A DNA stretch of 64,000 bases from CAVTPU01 sp963736695 (GCA_963736695.1 CAVTPU010000001.1:434001-498000), one strand, 5' to 3'; counted from the first letter of the stretch, positions 8,215 to 17,550 are shown. Notes: generated by a model from the sequence alone, not told the origin. A program made the numbers and translations.

Positions 8215-9033
8215 CTACAGGCGACCGCCGCCGGTGCCCGCGTCCGAGGCGACACGCTGAGCGAGCCAGATCGGAACAATCGAGGCGACGACGAGCACCG
8301 CCGCCACCACGTTGATCACCGGGGCCTGGTTGGGCCGGAACAGATTGCTGAAGATCCAGATAGGCAGCGTCTGCACGTCCGGCCCGGCGGTGAAGGTAGT
8401 CACGATGATCTCGTCGAAGGAGAGCGCGAAAGCCAGGAGGCCGCCGGCGAACAACGCCGTACGAAGCAACGGAAATGTGACATGAATGAATGTCTGCACG
8501 CCGTGGGCGCCCAGGTCGGCACTGGCCTCCTGAAGATTGCCGCCGAGACGTCGCAGACGAGCCACCACGTTGTTATAGACAACCACGACGCAGAAGGTCG
8601 CGTGGCCGGCGATCACCCAGAACAGTCCCTTGTCGACGCCTAAGGGCTTGACGATCCAATGGTACGCGTTGTCGAGCGCGATGCCGGTCACGATGCCGGG
8701 CAGGGCGATGGGCAGCACCAGCAGCAGTGACACCGTCTCGCGCCCGAAAAAGCGGAACCGGGCCACCGCGAAGGAGACCATCGTTCCCAGGACCAGCGCG
8801 ACGCTGGTGGCCCCGAGTCCCGTCTTCACCGACGTCCACAGCGCGTCGCGGGCGCCCTCGCTCTCCCATGCCCGAATCCACCACTGGCCGGTCCAGCCCG
8901 TCGGCGGCCAGGTAAACGATCGGTCGGCGTTGAACGAGTTCATTACCACGATCGCCAGCGGCACGTAGATGAAAGCCAGCACACCCACCATCGCCAGACG
9001 AAGCAGCCAGCGCGCCGCCGGGGAAAGCATCAC
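8215..9033 (-). CDS. potC: Polyamine-type ABC transporter permease (PotC-like)
   Basis: A 272-residue integral membrane protein, the usual length of PotC/PotI permeases, with about six hydrophobic helices starting at LLRLAMVGVLAFIYVPLAIVV. The N-terminal IYVPLAIVVMNSFNADRSFTWP block and the cytoplasmic EAA loop (LQEASADLGAHGVQTFIHVTFPLL) that contacts the ATPase are typical of the spermidine/putrescine group. Last gene of the potA-D-B-C-ordered operon, 13 bases after potB. The start could be GTG 9033 or ATG 9030. Substrate is predicted only from family. Confidence 0.85.
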   Translation of the reverse strand: MMLSPAARWLLRLAMVGVLAFIYVPLAIVVMNSFNADRSFTWPPTGWTGQWWIRAWESEGARDALWTSVKTGLGATSVALVLGTMVSFAVARFRFFGRETVSLLLVLPIALPGIVTGIALDNAYHWIVKPLGVDKGLFWVIAGHATFCVVVVYNNVVARLRRLGGNLQEASADLGAHGVQTFIHVTFPLLRTALFAGGLLAFALSFDEIIVTTFTAGPDVQTLPIWIFSNLFRPNQAPVINVVAAVLVVASIVPIWLAQRVASDAGTGGGRL

Positions 9034-9046
9034 GGGTGATCACCGC

Positions 9047-9949
9047 CTACAGTTGGTTGAGAGCGCCCGACCGGCGTGCCGCGAGCAGATAGGCGACCAT
9101 CGTGAGCGCCGGGATCGTGGCGAGCGCCGCGGAGAACGGTTGGCTCGTCGGGTTATTGATGTTGGCATAGATCAGGTTGCCGATGAGTTGGGTCTTGCCG
9201 CCGACGATCTGCACGGTGATGTAGTCACCGAGGGACAGCGAGAACGTAAAGATCGACCCCGCGATGATCGACGGCACGACCATGGGCGCGACGATCGAAC
9301 GATACGTGCGCCACGCCCGCGCACCGAGATCACCGGAGGCCTCGAGAAGCGAGTCGGGCAGGCGTTCAAGACCCGCGTAGATAGGCAAGATCATGTAGGG
9401 CAGCCAGAGATATGACAACACGAGGACAGTGGCGGTCAGTCCATAGCCGGGGCCGTGACCGGGGCCACCGAAGAGCGTGTCGACTGGACCGCCGTTGGCG
9501 AGCATGACCCGCCATGCGTATGCCTTGACCAGATAACTCGCCCATAGCGGGGTGAGGATCGCGATGACCAGCCAGCGCCGGGCGCGGGGTGAGGCGACCT
9601 TGGCCATGTAGAACGCCATCGGCATGGCGATGATGGCGTCGACGATCGTGACCGCTGCGGCGACGCCGAGGCTGCGCAGCGTGACGTCGCGATAGACCGG
9701 CTCGGTGACGATGGTGTGGAAGTTGGCGAGGGTGGGTGTGCGGATCACTTCGCCGGTGAACCCGTTGACTGTCCATAGTGCTGAGACGAACAGGACCGCC
9801 AGGGCGCCGAGATAGGCCGCGACGAGCCAGAGCATCGGGGCGGAAAGGAGCAGGGTCAGCCGGGCCCAGGCGCGGTGGTGCAGCCAGGACGCGAGCCGGC
9901 GGACCGGCCCCCCAACGGGAGGCCGGTCCACAATGGATCGAATCGCCAA
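9047..9949 (-). CDS. potB: Polyamine-type ABC transporter permease (PotB-like)
   Basis: About 300 residues with six predicted helices (LTLLLSAPMLWLVAAYLGAL, AAAVTIVDAIIAMPMAFYMA and others) and the EAA loop LLEASGDLGARAWRTYRSIV. The longer open frame to 10156 would run into potD, so a start within the potD stop region is preferred: TTG 9949 lies 4 bases after that stop with AAGGG 8 bases upstream, and GTG 9931 is the alternative. It pairs with PotC to form the membrane channel. A TTG start fits tight translational coupling, but is inferred. Confidence 0.82.
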   Translation of the reverse strand: MAIRSIVDRPPVGGPVRRLASWLHHRAWARLTLLLSAPMLWLVAAYLGALAVLFVSALWTVNGFTGEVIRTPTLANFHTIVTEPVYRDVTLRSLGVAAAVTIVDAIIAMPMAFYMAKVASPRARRWLVIAILTPLWASYLVKAYAWRVMLANGGPVDTLFGGPGHGPGYGLTATVLVLSYLWLPYMILPIYAGLERLPDSLLEASGDLGARAWRTYRSIVAPMVVPSIIAGSIFTFSLSLGDYITVQIVGGKTQLIGNLIYANINNPTSQPFSAALATIPALTMVAYLLAARRSGALNQL

Positions 9950-9953
9950 CGAC

Positions 9954-11147
9954 TCAGCCCTTGATCGTCGTCCAGGCCTGGGTCCAGGCCGCGTAGTCCT
10001 TGCAGGTGACATTCGTCCGGCCGTCGAGGCAGGTGGCGATCGGCGTGTTCCAGTACCAGATCTTGTCGAAGTATGCCTCGTCATTGGCGTGGTATGTGGC
10101 GCAGAAGTTCTTGTCCGACGTCTTGTCGCAGGCGAGCTTGTTCGACGGCGCCTCACCGAACCATTCGGCGACGGCCGCGTTCGCCTCCGGCGAGACGATG
10201 TGGTTCATCCACAGGTATGCGCAGTTGGGGTGCTTGGCCTTGGACGAGATCATCCAGGTGTCAGACCAGCCGGTGGCACCCTCTTCCGGCAGGATCGCGT
10301 CGACCGGGGCCTTGTCTGCCTGGGCGAGATTCGTGATGACCTGCCAGGTGGTGCCGACCACCGAGTTGCCGGTCTTGAAGGCCTGCACCTCTTTGGTGTA
10401 GTCCGACCAGTATTCGCCGATCGCGTCGTTCTGCTGCTTGAGCAGCTCGACCGCGGCCGTGAGTTGCGCGTCGTCGAGGGCGTAGGGATTCTTGATGCCG
10501 AGCTCGGGCTTGTGCTTCATGAGATAGAGGGCGGCGTCGGCGATGTAGATCGGCGAGTCGTAGGCGGTGATTTTTCCCTTGTACGCCGGGTTGGGCTCAA
10601 ACACCGCCGCCCAGGAGGTCGGCGCGGGATTCACGATGTCGGTGCGCCACATGAGCAGATTCGCGCCGCGCCCATGGGGAATTCCGTAGGAGACTCCGTT
10701 GACCGAGTTCCACTGCTTGAGTTTCAGACCGTCATAGATGTCCTTGTAGTTGGCCACCAGGTCGGTGTTGACCGGAGCCACATCGCCGCCGTAGATCAGG
10801 CGCAGGGACGCGTCGCCCGAGGCGGAGACGACGTCGTAGTCGCCGCTCTTCATCAGGGTGACCATCTCGTCGGAGGTGCCGGCGACCTTGTTGGTGACCT
10901 TGCAGCCGGTGCTCTTCTCGAAACCGCTGACCCAGTCGACGGTCTTGTCGTTGGATCCGTTCTCGACGTAGCCGGCCCAGGAGACGACGGTGACGGCGCC
11001 TTCGCCGGCGCCGAGCGAGGCGAGCTTGTCGATCTTCGGCGGGGTGAGCCCGTTGCCGGGCGTGGATGGTGTGGTGTCGCTGGCGCAGCCGGACAGGGCG
11101 AGCAGCCCCGCCGCGGCGAGCGCGGTGAGCGCGCGAACGGGTTTCAT
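9954..11147 (-). CDS. potD: Polyamine-type extracellular substrate-binding lipoprotein (PotD-like)
   Basis: A 397-residue lipoprotein: signal peptide MKPVRALTALAAAGLLALS with lipobox LSGC (Cys 21), then the solute-binding fold of the spermidine/putrescine family (VTVVSWAGYVENGSNDKTVDW, GDYDVVSASGDASLRLIYGG, YGIPHGRGANLLMWRTD). It would capture the substrate outside the cell and deliver it to PotBC. AGGAGA lies 9 bases before ATG 11147. The family also includes putrescine, spermidine and related amine binders; the exact ligand cannot be read from sequence. Confidence 0.87.
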   Translation of the reverse strand: MKPVRALTALAAAGLLALSGCASDTTPSTPGNGLTPPKIDKLASLGAGEGAVTVVSWAGYVENGSNDKTVDWVSGFEKSTGCKVTNKVAGTSDEMVTLMKSGDYDVVSASGDASLRLIYGGDVAPVNTDLVANYKDIYDGLKLKQWNSVNGVSYGIPHGRGANLLMWRTDIVNPAPTSWAAVFEPNPAYKGKITAYDSPIYIADAALYLMKHKPELGIKNPYALDDAQLTAAVELLKQQNDAIGEYWSDYTKEVQAFKTGNSVVGTTWQVITNLAQADKAPVDAILPEEGATGWSDTWMISSKAKHPNCAYLWMNHIVSPEANAAVAEWFGEAPSNKLACDKTSDKNFCATYHANDEAYFDKIWYWNTPIATCLDGRTNVTCKDYAAWTQAWTTIKG

Positions 11148-11162
11148 CGAGACGGGTCTCCT

Positions 11163-12242
11163 CTAATCTGTCGAACTGGGAACGGTGATGACGTGGTTGG
11201 GGTGCCAGCTCACTCTCACGCGGTGGGCTCGCAGCGCGGCGACCTCGGCCGAGGAACGTTGTTGGTTCTGCGCGACGACGACGATCCGCGCACCCGCGTC
11301 GAGATCGACGATGAAACGGGTCGCCGGTCCGGCGTAGATGACCTCTGTGATGCGACCGTTGGCGGATATCTCCGCCGGGTCGCCGGCGGACGTCTCCGCC
11401 GAGATGCTGGCGGTGCCCGCGGCGGCATCGCCGAGCAGATGAAGGTGGATCTTCTCCGGCCGCACCGCGAACGACCCCGGCCGGCCGATGACCTCGCGCG
11501 AGGCGGCTCCGGTGAGCATGTTGGAAGTTCCCACGAACCCTGCGACGAACGCGGTCGCCGGCTGCTCGTAGAGCTCGGCGGGCGCGCCGATCTGCTCGAC
11601 CCGACCGCGGTTCATGACCGCGATGCGGTCGCTCATCGTCAACGCTTCTTCCTGGTCGTGCGTGACGAAGACGAAGGTGATGCCGGCGTCCCGCTGGATC
11701 TGCTTGAGCTCGACCTGCATCTCTTCGCGAAGTTTGAGGTCGAGTGCCCCCAACGGCTCGTCCAACAGCAGCACCCGGGGCCGGTTGACCAGCGCCCGGG
11801 CGAGGGCGACGCGTTGGCGTTGACCACCGGAGAGAGCCGCCGGCTTGCGGTCCCCAAAGCCTTCCAACCGGACGCCACGTAGCGCGTCTTCGGCCCGCTC
11901 TCGCCGCTGCGCCGCCGGAGTTTTGCGAACTTTCAGCGCGTACTCCACGTTTTGTCGGACTGTCATGTGTGGAAACAGCGCGTAGTCCTGGAAGACGGTG
12001 TTGACATCACGGTCAAACGGCGCGAGGCGGGTGACGTCACGGCCGCTGAGCACGATGGCGCCCGACGTCGGCGTTTCGAATCCGGCTATGAGCCGCAGAA
12101 CCGTGGTCTTTCCCGACCCCGACGGCCCGAGCACCGAGAAGAACTCCCCATCGGCGATCTCCAGATCGATCCCGTCGACTGCGGCGACTCCGCCGAACGA
12201 CTTGCGCAGCCCGGTGAGCTGGATCGCGGGGTGGGTCGTCAC
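11163..12242 (-). CDS. potA: Polyamine-type ABC transporter ATP-binding protein (PotA-like)
   Basis: A 359-residue ATPase with all ABC motifs: Walker A GPSGSGKT (about 40-47), Q-loop FQDYALFPHM, signature LSGGQRQRVALARAL, Walker B VLLLDEPLGALD and H-loop FVFVTHDQEEA. The C-terminal part carries a TOBE-like beta domain typical of PotA/CysA-class ATPases, often regulatory. First gene of the operon, 15 bases before potD. GTG 12242 has a GGAG-containing ribosome site. The perfect palindrome at 12336-12349 upstream is a candidate operator. Confidence 0.88.
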   Translation of the reverse strand: MTTHPAIQLTGLRKSFGGVAAVDGIDLEIADGEFFSVLGPSGSGKTTVLRLIAGFETPTSGAIVLSGRDVTRLAPFDRDVNTVFQDYALFPHMTVRQNVEYALKVRKTPAAQRRERAEDALRGVRLEGFGDRKPAALSGGQRQRVALARALVNRPRVLLLDEPLGALDLKLREEMQVELKQIQRDAGITFVFVTHDQEEALTMSDRIAVMNRGRVEQIGAPAELYEQPATAFVAGFVGTSNMLTGAASREVIGRPGSFAVRPEKIHLHLLGDAAAGTASISAETSAGDPAEISANGRITEVIYAGPATRFIVDLDAGARIVVVAQNQQRSSAEVAALRAHRVRVSWHPNHVITVPSSTD

Positions 12243-12335
12243 GCGTGCTCGCTCCGTTCATCACAATTGTCGTGTCGTCCCTGCGGAATCACGACTTTTC
12301 GCAGGTCATTGCGACGGATCCTGTCCTGCAGCACT

Positions 12336-12349
12336 TTCGTTGCAACGAA
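12336..12349. promoter_or_regulatory. Perfect 14-bp palindrome in the potA upstream region
   Basis: TTCGTTGCAACGAA is its own reverse complement. It lies 94 bases before the potA start and just downstream, on the minus strand, of a TTGACA hexamer (12362-12357), where a repressor could block promoter use. It is also upstream of the divergent lipoprotein gene at 12454. Operator role inferred. Confidence 0.45.
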
Positions 12350-12453
12350 TCGGTGTTGTCAAGGGTTGCCTCACCGCATAGCCCGTTTGTCACCTCCCTA
12401 TACCCTTTGGAACCGCGTCGTCGCGGCGACGACGCCCACACTGAGGGGAATCA

Positions 12454-13071
12454 ATGAATTTCACACCCACCCGGGGGCTCGTCATCGCGTTGCACGTGGC
12501 GGTGGCCGGAATTCTCGTCGCCGGATGCGACACGGCCGCTCCGAACCCCACCCCCAGCAGCTCGACGACCACGGCGCCGGCACCGACGGGGAGCAGCCCG
12601 GCCGCGTCGCCCACCGCCTCGTCCGAGACTCCGGTCCTGGGCCCGCAGGGATTCGGCGCTTTGGTCCTGGGACAGAAGCTGGATGCCGCGTTGGCGACGG
12701 GACTGGTCGGCAAGACCGCGACACGACCCGCGATGTGTGGTGCCGAAGGCGAGACGGCCCGCATCGGCGCCGCCGGAACCGTGGCAAAAAATGATTCCGC
12801 TGGCCAATTGTTCTTCACCGGCAAACTCGGACTGGTGGCGATATATGCCTTCGGCGACGTGCGGACACCACAGGGAATCCACATCGGCAGCACCTATGCC
12901 GACGTGAAGAAGGTCTATCCGGACTGGACTCCGATCGCTTCAGAAGGACCTGAAGGGCGTGGCCATGCCCGGATCTCGGAAAACCCGGCGGCGCACTATC
13001 GCATCGCGATCTACCACGGCAAGGTCATCCAACTGAGCCTCGACCTCAACAACCAGGACTGTTATGAGTAA
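12454..13071 (+). CDS. Putative lipoprotein of unknown function
   Basis: A 205-residue protein with a signal peptide and lipobox ILVAGC (Cys about 26), a Ser/Thr/Pro-rich linker (residues 30-60), then a globular domain. The domain shows a GFGALVLGQKLDAALATGL segment and a later GIHIGSTYADVKKVYPDW segment; paired G-x-L-x-L-G-x and I-G-x-S/T patterns of this kind recur in actinobacterial surface lipoproteins of unknown role. Two Cys (MCGAEG and NQDCYE) could form a disulfide. GAGGGGA precedes ATG 12454. It is divergent from potA. Confidence 0.7.
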   Translation: MNFTPTRGLVIALHVAVAGILVAGCDTAAPNPTPSSSTTTAPAPTGSSPAASPTASSETPVLGPQGFGALVLGQKLDAALATGLVGKTATRPAMCGAEGETARIGAAGTVAKNDSAGQLFFTGKLGLVAIYAFGDVRTPQGIHIGSTYADVKKVYPDWTPIASEGPEGRGHARISENPAAHYRIAIYHGKVIQLSLDLNNQDCYE

Positions 13072-13105
13072 ACCGCGTCGTTGAGGACCAGGTCGCTCGG
13101 CCCGG

Positions 13106-14086
13106 TCACTCGGCCAAGTCTGCGAGCGTCGGCGGGTCGGCGCCGCGACGACCGCACGTCACCGCCGCAGCCCGGGAGGCGAAGGTCACCACGTCGGCGA
13201 GCGTGACGTCGTCGATGGCTGCCAACGCGGGACGCCGTCGGGCGGTGAGCAGGCCGGCGTCGCGCAGCGCATGAAGCAGCCCAGCGGTGAACGTGTCACC
13301 GGCTCCGACGGTGTCGACGACGTCAACCCGTTCTGCGGCGACCGTGATGTCTCCGCGTCGGGTGCACGCCCACGCACCGTCCCCGCCGAGAGTGATGACG
13401 ACCAGCGACGCGCCGAGGTCCAGCCAGTCCCGGCCAACATCGGCGAACGGGCGGTCCGGGTGCAGCCAGGCGATGTCGTCGAGGCTCGCCTTGACGACAT
13501 CGGCGGTGGCGACGAACGCGTCGACCCGATCACAGACGACACCCGCGTCGCCGACGAGTGAGGGGCGACAGTTCGGATCGAAGCTGATGATGGATGTGTC
13601 ACGGGCGGCATTCACCATCGCGGCGACGTCATCGGCTCCGGGGTCCAACGCGGCGGCCAACGATCCGGTGTGCACGCAGGTCGTCGCCGGGTCCGGCCAG
13701 TCGACGCGCGCCGCACCGCCTTGCCCCGCACCGACCTGCCCCGCACCGTCTTGCCCCGCGCCGTCTTGGCTCACGGCGATACGCCGCCACGCGATATCGA
13801 AGACATAACTGGCCTGGCCCGCAGCGTCCACCGTGGTGCGCGCGGTGCTCGTGCTCACGCCGTCGAGCACCGACCCCGGAGCCAAGCCGACTCCGTTGTT
13901 CCGCAGGTGGGTGAGCAGAATCAGCCCGTACGGATCATTGCCCAGTTGGGTTAAGAGGTTGACTGGTTGACCCAGTCGCGCCAGCGCGACCGCGACGTTG
14001 GCCGGACTGCCGCCCGGATGCGCGGCGACGGGCGCGGGCGGGTGCTCGATGAGGTCCATGAGGATCTCGCCGACGACGGTGATCAC
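13106..14086 (-). CDS. PfkB-family carbohydrate kinase (fructokinase-like)
   Basis: A 326-residue sugar kinase of the ribokinase/PfkB family. N-terminal signature GGSPANVAVALARLG (about 24-38) and C-terminal signature DTVGAGDTFTAGLL, holding the catalytic Asp and anion hole, are intact. The start TVVGEILMDLIEHP matches fructokinase-like members, but substrate cannot be fixed. GTG 14086 is preferred because AAGGAG lies 6 bases upstream. An unusual low-complexity insert (QDGAGQDGAGQVGAGQGGAA) sits near residue 110, made of short tandem repeats at 13716-13770, probably a surface loop between strands. The gene is convergent with the lipoprotein gene at 12454. Confidence 0.85.
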   Translation of the reverse strand: MITVVGEILMDLIEHPPAPVAAHPGGSPANVAVALARLGQPVNLLTQLGNDPYGLILLTHLRNNGVGLAPGSVLDGVSTSTARTTVDAAGQASYVFDIAWRRIAVSQDGAGQDGAGQVGAGQGGAARVDWPDPATTCVHTGSLAAALDPGADDVAAMVNAARDTSIISFDPNCRPSLVGDAGVVCDRVDAFVATADVVKASLDDIAWLHPDRPFADVGRDWLDLGASLVVITLGGDGAWACTRRGDITVAAERVDVVDTVGAGDTFTAGLLHALRDAGLLTARRRPALAAIDDVTLADVVTFASRAAAVTCGRRGADPPTLADLAE

Positions 14087-14123
14087 GCATTCTCCTTCCG
14101 ATCTTTGCGAGTTCCCGTCGCGG

Positions 14124-15080
14124 CTAACGACTGGTGCGCTGGGCGACACGGTTGACTCGTGGGGTGACGTGGCGCCACCATGCTTTCTGCACGAGCAGCG
14201 TGAGCAGCCCGGCGGTGATGATGGCCGCGAGGTTGATCACCAGCTGCAACGCCGAGCCGAATGCCTCGGAGGGCACCCCATAGGCCACGGCGACGGCGGC
14301 ATTGGCCGCCGCCGGCACCGTCGTCACCGAGATGAGCACGCCGATGAGGGCACCCGACCGAGCCGACGTGACGGAGAGCATGCCGGCGATCCCCGCCAAC
14401 ATGCCGACGATCCAGGACAGTGCGTCGGGTCGCCAGATGAAGTCCGTGAGGGGCCGGTCGGCGAGCAGCATGCCCTTGTTGACGACGCCGAGCGCGGTGA
14501 AGAGCCAGGTGGTCACCACGGTGATCGCCATCGCGACGGGAAATCCGACGACGAGTGCGGTCGCCGAGCGGCGCACCATCGAGGTGTGACGCTGCACCAG
14601 TCCGACACAGAGCGCGGCCAGCGGTCCGAATTCGGGGCCGACCACCATCGCGCCGACGATGAGGATCTGTTGGTCGAGCAGCACGCCGATGCTGGCGATG
14701 ATGGTGGCGATGCTCAACAGTCCCAGGTAGACGGCCGAGAGGCGGGTCTCCTGACCCGTACGTTGCTTGATCTCGTCCCAGACGACCGCGTCGACCCCGA
14801 GGCCCGGAACGCGCTGGGAGGCCCGGTCCGCCGAGTCGGAGAGGGTGACCGATCCGCCCTCGATCGTGATCGAGCCGGACTCGGCGATGCCGAGCTCGCG
14901 CAGGTCGGCGAGCACGGTGTTGGCGCCCTCGCGGGCGACGTCACAGATGATCACGTCGCCGATGGGGTCGCGGGCGGCGCCGGACAGCACCGCCAGCCCG
15001 GAGACGGCGGGGCTTGTCTCCAGAACGTCCAAGGCCGCACTGGAGGATGTGGTTGGCACGATGATCCGCAGGTGTAACAC
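14124..15080 (-). CDS. DUF389 integral membrane protein
   Basis: About 318 residues. A soluble N-terminal part (VLHLRIIVPTTSSSAALDVL, residues 1-120) is followed by six or more hydrophobic helices, including LSAVYLGLLSIATIIASIGV and the well conserved QQILIVGAMVVGPEFGPLAA. This order, and the GAM-VV-P-E-F-GP motif, are diagnostic of the DUF389 (TIGR00341) family, whose function is unknown. GTG 15080 has AGGA upstream; longer forms to 15161 are possible. It lies 37 bases upstream of the PfkB kinase gene on the same strand and may share a transcript. Confidence 0.83.
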   Translation of the reverse strand: MLHLRIIVPTTSSSAALDVLETSPAVSGLAVLSGAARDPIGDVIICDVAREGANTVLADLRELGIAESGSITIEGGSVTLSDSADRASQRVPGLGVDAVVWDEIKQRTGQETRLSAVYLGLLSIATIIASIGVLLDQQILIVGAMVVGPEFGPLAALCVGLVQRHTSMVRRSATALVVGFPVAMAITVVTTWLFTALGVVNKGMLLADRPLTDFIWRPDALSWIVGMLAGIAGMLSVTSARSGALIGVLISVTTVPAAANAAVAVAYGVPSEAFGSALQLVINLAAIITAGLLTLLVQKAWWRHVTPRVNRVAQRTSR

Positions 15081-15209
15081 GGTGTCCGATCCTAGCCGTG
15101 CGCGCCACTCGCCCGATCGGGTTGAGCCCGGCGAGTCCGGCCAAGCGCACCGGCGCCTCATAGGCCAGTCTGGAGTGGAACGAATCCACCATATCGACGG
15201 AAAGGATCC

Positions 15210-15638
15210 ATGACGGTGTTACGTGGACTCACCACTGTGAGCTTCTTCGCCGACGACGTGGCCGCAGCGGGCCGGTGGTATGCCGACCTGCTGGGTGTCG
15301 AACCGTATTTCGTGCGTCCGGTCGACGGACCGCCGGCCTATATCGAATTCCGGATCGGCGACTTCCAGGACGAGCTGGGCATCATCGACCGGAGTTATTC
15401 GCCGCACGGAGGCGTTGCCGGACCGGCTGGCAGCGTCATCTATTGGCAGGTCGACGACGTTCCCGCCGCCTATGCCGAACTGCTGAGCCGGGGCGCCCAG
15501 CCGCACGAGCCTCCCCTCGACCGCGAGGCCGGTTTCGTCACGGCCTCAGTGGTCGATCCGTTCGGCAACATCCTCGGAATCATGTTCAGCCCACACTATC
15601 TGGAGGTCACCGCCAGGTGCGCCGACGGGCCAGCGTGA
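15210..15638 (+). CDS. VOC-superfamily (glyoxalase/bleomycin-resistance-like) protein
   Basis: A 142-residue vicinal-oxygen-chelate protein, length of a single two-module VOC domain. It begins TTVSFFADDVAAAGRWYADLLGVEPYF, has Y-W-Q-V-D-D-V-P-A-A-Y in the second module and ends VVDPFGNILGIMFSPHYLEV, the classic D-P-F/D-G-N end strand. Members include glyoxalases, dioxygenases and antibiotic-binding proteins; substrate is unknown. AAAGGATCC precedes the ATG. The fourth codon is the rare Leu TTA. Its 3' end overlaps the convergent surface-protein gene by 32 bases. Confidence 0.83.
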   Translation: MTVLRGLTTVSFFADDVAAAGRWYADLLGVEPYFVRPVDGPPAYIEFRIGDFQDELGIIDRSYSPHGGVAGPAGSVIYWQVDDVPAAYAELLSRGAQPHEPPLDREAGFVTASVVDPFGNILGIMFSPHYLEVTARCADGPA

Positions 15639-17550
15639 GCAGCAACCCGCCCGTGAGCATGAACCCGACCCCGGCGAGCGCGACGGAGATTGCTGGATCA
15701 CCGCCGCCGGTGATCGGGAGTTCGCCGCGGATGGTCAGATAGGCGGTGTCGGTGTTGTTGCCGGGGTCGCTGTCGTCGGCGACGGTGACGACGCCGGTGG
15801 CCGAATAGCGTCGCTGTGTGACCGACTGCGGCGCGACTGTGGTGGCGACCCGGAAGTCATATTCCGGGTCGCCCGCCGGGATGTCCGCCAATGCGCAGGT
15901 GACGACTTGGCCGCTTCGGGTGCAGCCGGCCGGCAGTGTCGCGGTGCTGTCCCACCGAAGTGGGGAGGCGAGCGTCACGCGAAGCACGGCGCCCGTGGCG
16001 GTCGACGGGCCGGCGTTTTTCACGACGGTGGTGAGGGTCGACGGGTCACCCCGGTCCACCGTCGCGGGGTCGAACGCCACGTCGACGCTGACATCGACGA
16101 CCGGACGCACGACGATCGCGGCCGCCTGGGTGAATCCGACGACGTCGAATTCCACGGCGGTGCCGACTGCCGAGATGGTGAACGTGCCGGCGGTGGAGCC
16201 GACCGTGACCGCGAAGTGCAGACTCGCGCACTGCTCGGCCGGGATCGGTAGTGAGCCGACCCAGTTGATGGTGTTTCCGCCGTTACTTATCCGCGGCGAG
16301 TTGGCTGCGGCGGAGAGCCGAGACGCGGCCGGCTTGGGGGCTTTGCCCGCTCGCACTGTGCCGACTTTCGTCGTACGCAGCTTCGTCTGGGCTTTTTCGG
16401 CGAAGGTTCGGCGTGTCAGTGTCCGGGTCGCGTTGGCCGCCGTCGAGGGCACCTTGGCGCTGGCCCCAGGCTTGCGCAGGGCAGGTTTGATGCTCGCGAC
16501 CTTCTGTTTTCGCACCACGCCGGGCTTGTCCGAAAGTCGGTATAACGTCACGGCGGCGTCGGTCGGGGCCGGCACATAGGTGAAGCTCGGCGGCAGTGTC
16601 ACGATCAGCGAGCTCAGTGTCTGACTGCCCTCCGGGTTGTAGTTGCAGGCGAAGACGGTGTAGCCGTTGGCCGCGCCGAGGATCGACGTGTCGTCGTCAG
16701 CGGTGGCCGACAGCTGAATCGGCAGTGCGCCCAAATCCGGGAACATCGACTGCCATTGAAACGTCACGCTCCCGTCTCCGGGCACGCTCAACGGCCAGCT
16801 CAGGCCGGCGGCGTTGTCGTCGAAGGTGTCGCAATCGCAGGTGTCGGCGAAGTGTTCCTGATCCACCACCCGCTGGAAGACCCCGTCGACATGACCCTCT
16901 TGCCAGTGGTTTCCCGCCGTGATCGGGACGAGCGCGTTGATGGGCGTGCCACTGGATTGTGACGCGGCGCAGACCGCAGCGGCGCCGGCGAGCCGGCCAT
17001 AGCCCTCATCGCTGTCGTCGACATAGCAGTCGCCAAGGGTGTAGAGAATGCCGGTCGCGGCGTCAGACGAACGGTTGGCCACCGTGACGGTGGTGGAATA
17101 GGACTCCTGGCCCGTGACATAGGTGTCCACCTGGGTGAGGCGAAGGGAGACGCCCGGAAGGTCGACGACGACCGTCGACCGGAACGGGTCTCCGACCGTG
17201 CCCGCGCCGGCGAGGCTGTCGCTGACCGGCGTGAACAACGTGCTGATGGTGGGCCCGAAGATCGTTCCGCCGAATAGCACACCGTTGGCCGACACGAAGG
17301 TGCCGCAGGCCGGCTCCGAATACCAGACTGGGTGGACGGGGCCGGTGCGGGTGACCTGACAGTTCACCCGCGACGAGATCGCAATGGAGGTCAACGGTCC
17401 GGGCGAGACGATGTCGGCGGCGAGCGCCGGGCCCGCCAGCGGTGGAGCGGCGACGAGGACCAGCCCGAGTAGTGTCGCCGTGCTGACGCCGGTCAACCGG
17501 CGCCTCGACGCCCGCATGCGGTCACCGGCCGGCGCAGAAAGAACACCCAT
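15607..17550 (-). CDS. LPITG-anchored DUF11-domain surface protein
   Basis: A 647-residue exported protein. Signal peptide at 1-45 (TLLGLVLVAAPPLAGPALAA), a large domain of unknown type in the middle (two Cys pairs such as CYVDDSDEG and DTCDCDTFD), a basic Ala/Lys/Arg linker (about 345-410), a DUF11-like Ig domain (VDRGDPSTLTTVVKNAGPST...DDSDPGNNTDTAYL) and a sorting signal: LPITG, a hydrophobic helix and a RRRTWR tail. Sortase should link it to the cell wall. The ATG at 17550 lacks a clear ribosome site; ATG 17517 is an alternative. The function outside the cell is unknown. Confidence 0.82.
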   Translation of the reverse strand: MGVLSAPAGDRMRASRRRLTGVSTATLLGLVLVAAPPLAGPALAADIVSPGPLTSIAISSRVNCQVTRTGPVHPVWYSEPACGTFVSANGVLFGGTIFGPTISTLFTPVSDSLAGAGTVGDPFRSTVVVDLPGVSLRLTQVDTYVTGQESYSTTVTVANRSSDAATGILYTLGDCYVDDSDEGYGRLAGAAAVCAASQSSGTPINALVPITAGNHWQEGHVDGVFQRVVDQEHFADTCDCDTFDDNAAGLSWPLSVPGDGSVTFQWQSMFPDLGALPIQLSATADDDTSILGAANGYTVFACNYNPEGSQTLSSLIVTLPPSFTYVPAPTDAAVTLYRLSDKPGVVRKQKVASIKPALRKPGASAKVPSTAANATRTLTRRTFAEKAQTKLRTTKVGTVRAGKAPKPAASRLSAAANSPRISNGGNTINWVGSLPIPAEQCASLHFAVTVGSTAGTFTISAVGTAVEFDVVGFTQAAAIVVRPVVDVSVDVAFDPATVDRGDPSTLTTVVKNAGPSTATGAVLRVTLASPLRWDSTATLPAGCTRSGQVVTCALADIPAGDPEYDFRVATTVAPQSVTQRRYSATGVVTVADDSDPGNNTDTAYLTIRGELPITGGGDPAISVALAGVGFMLTGGLLLTLARRRTWR

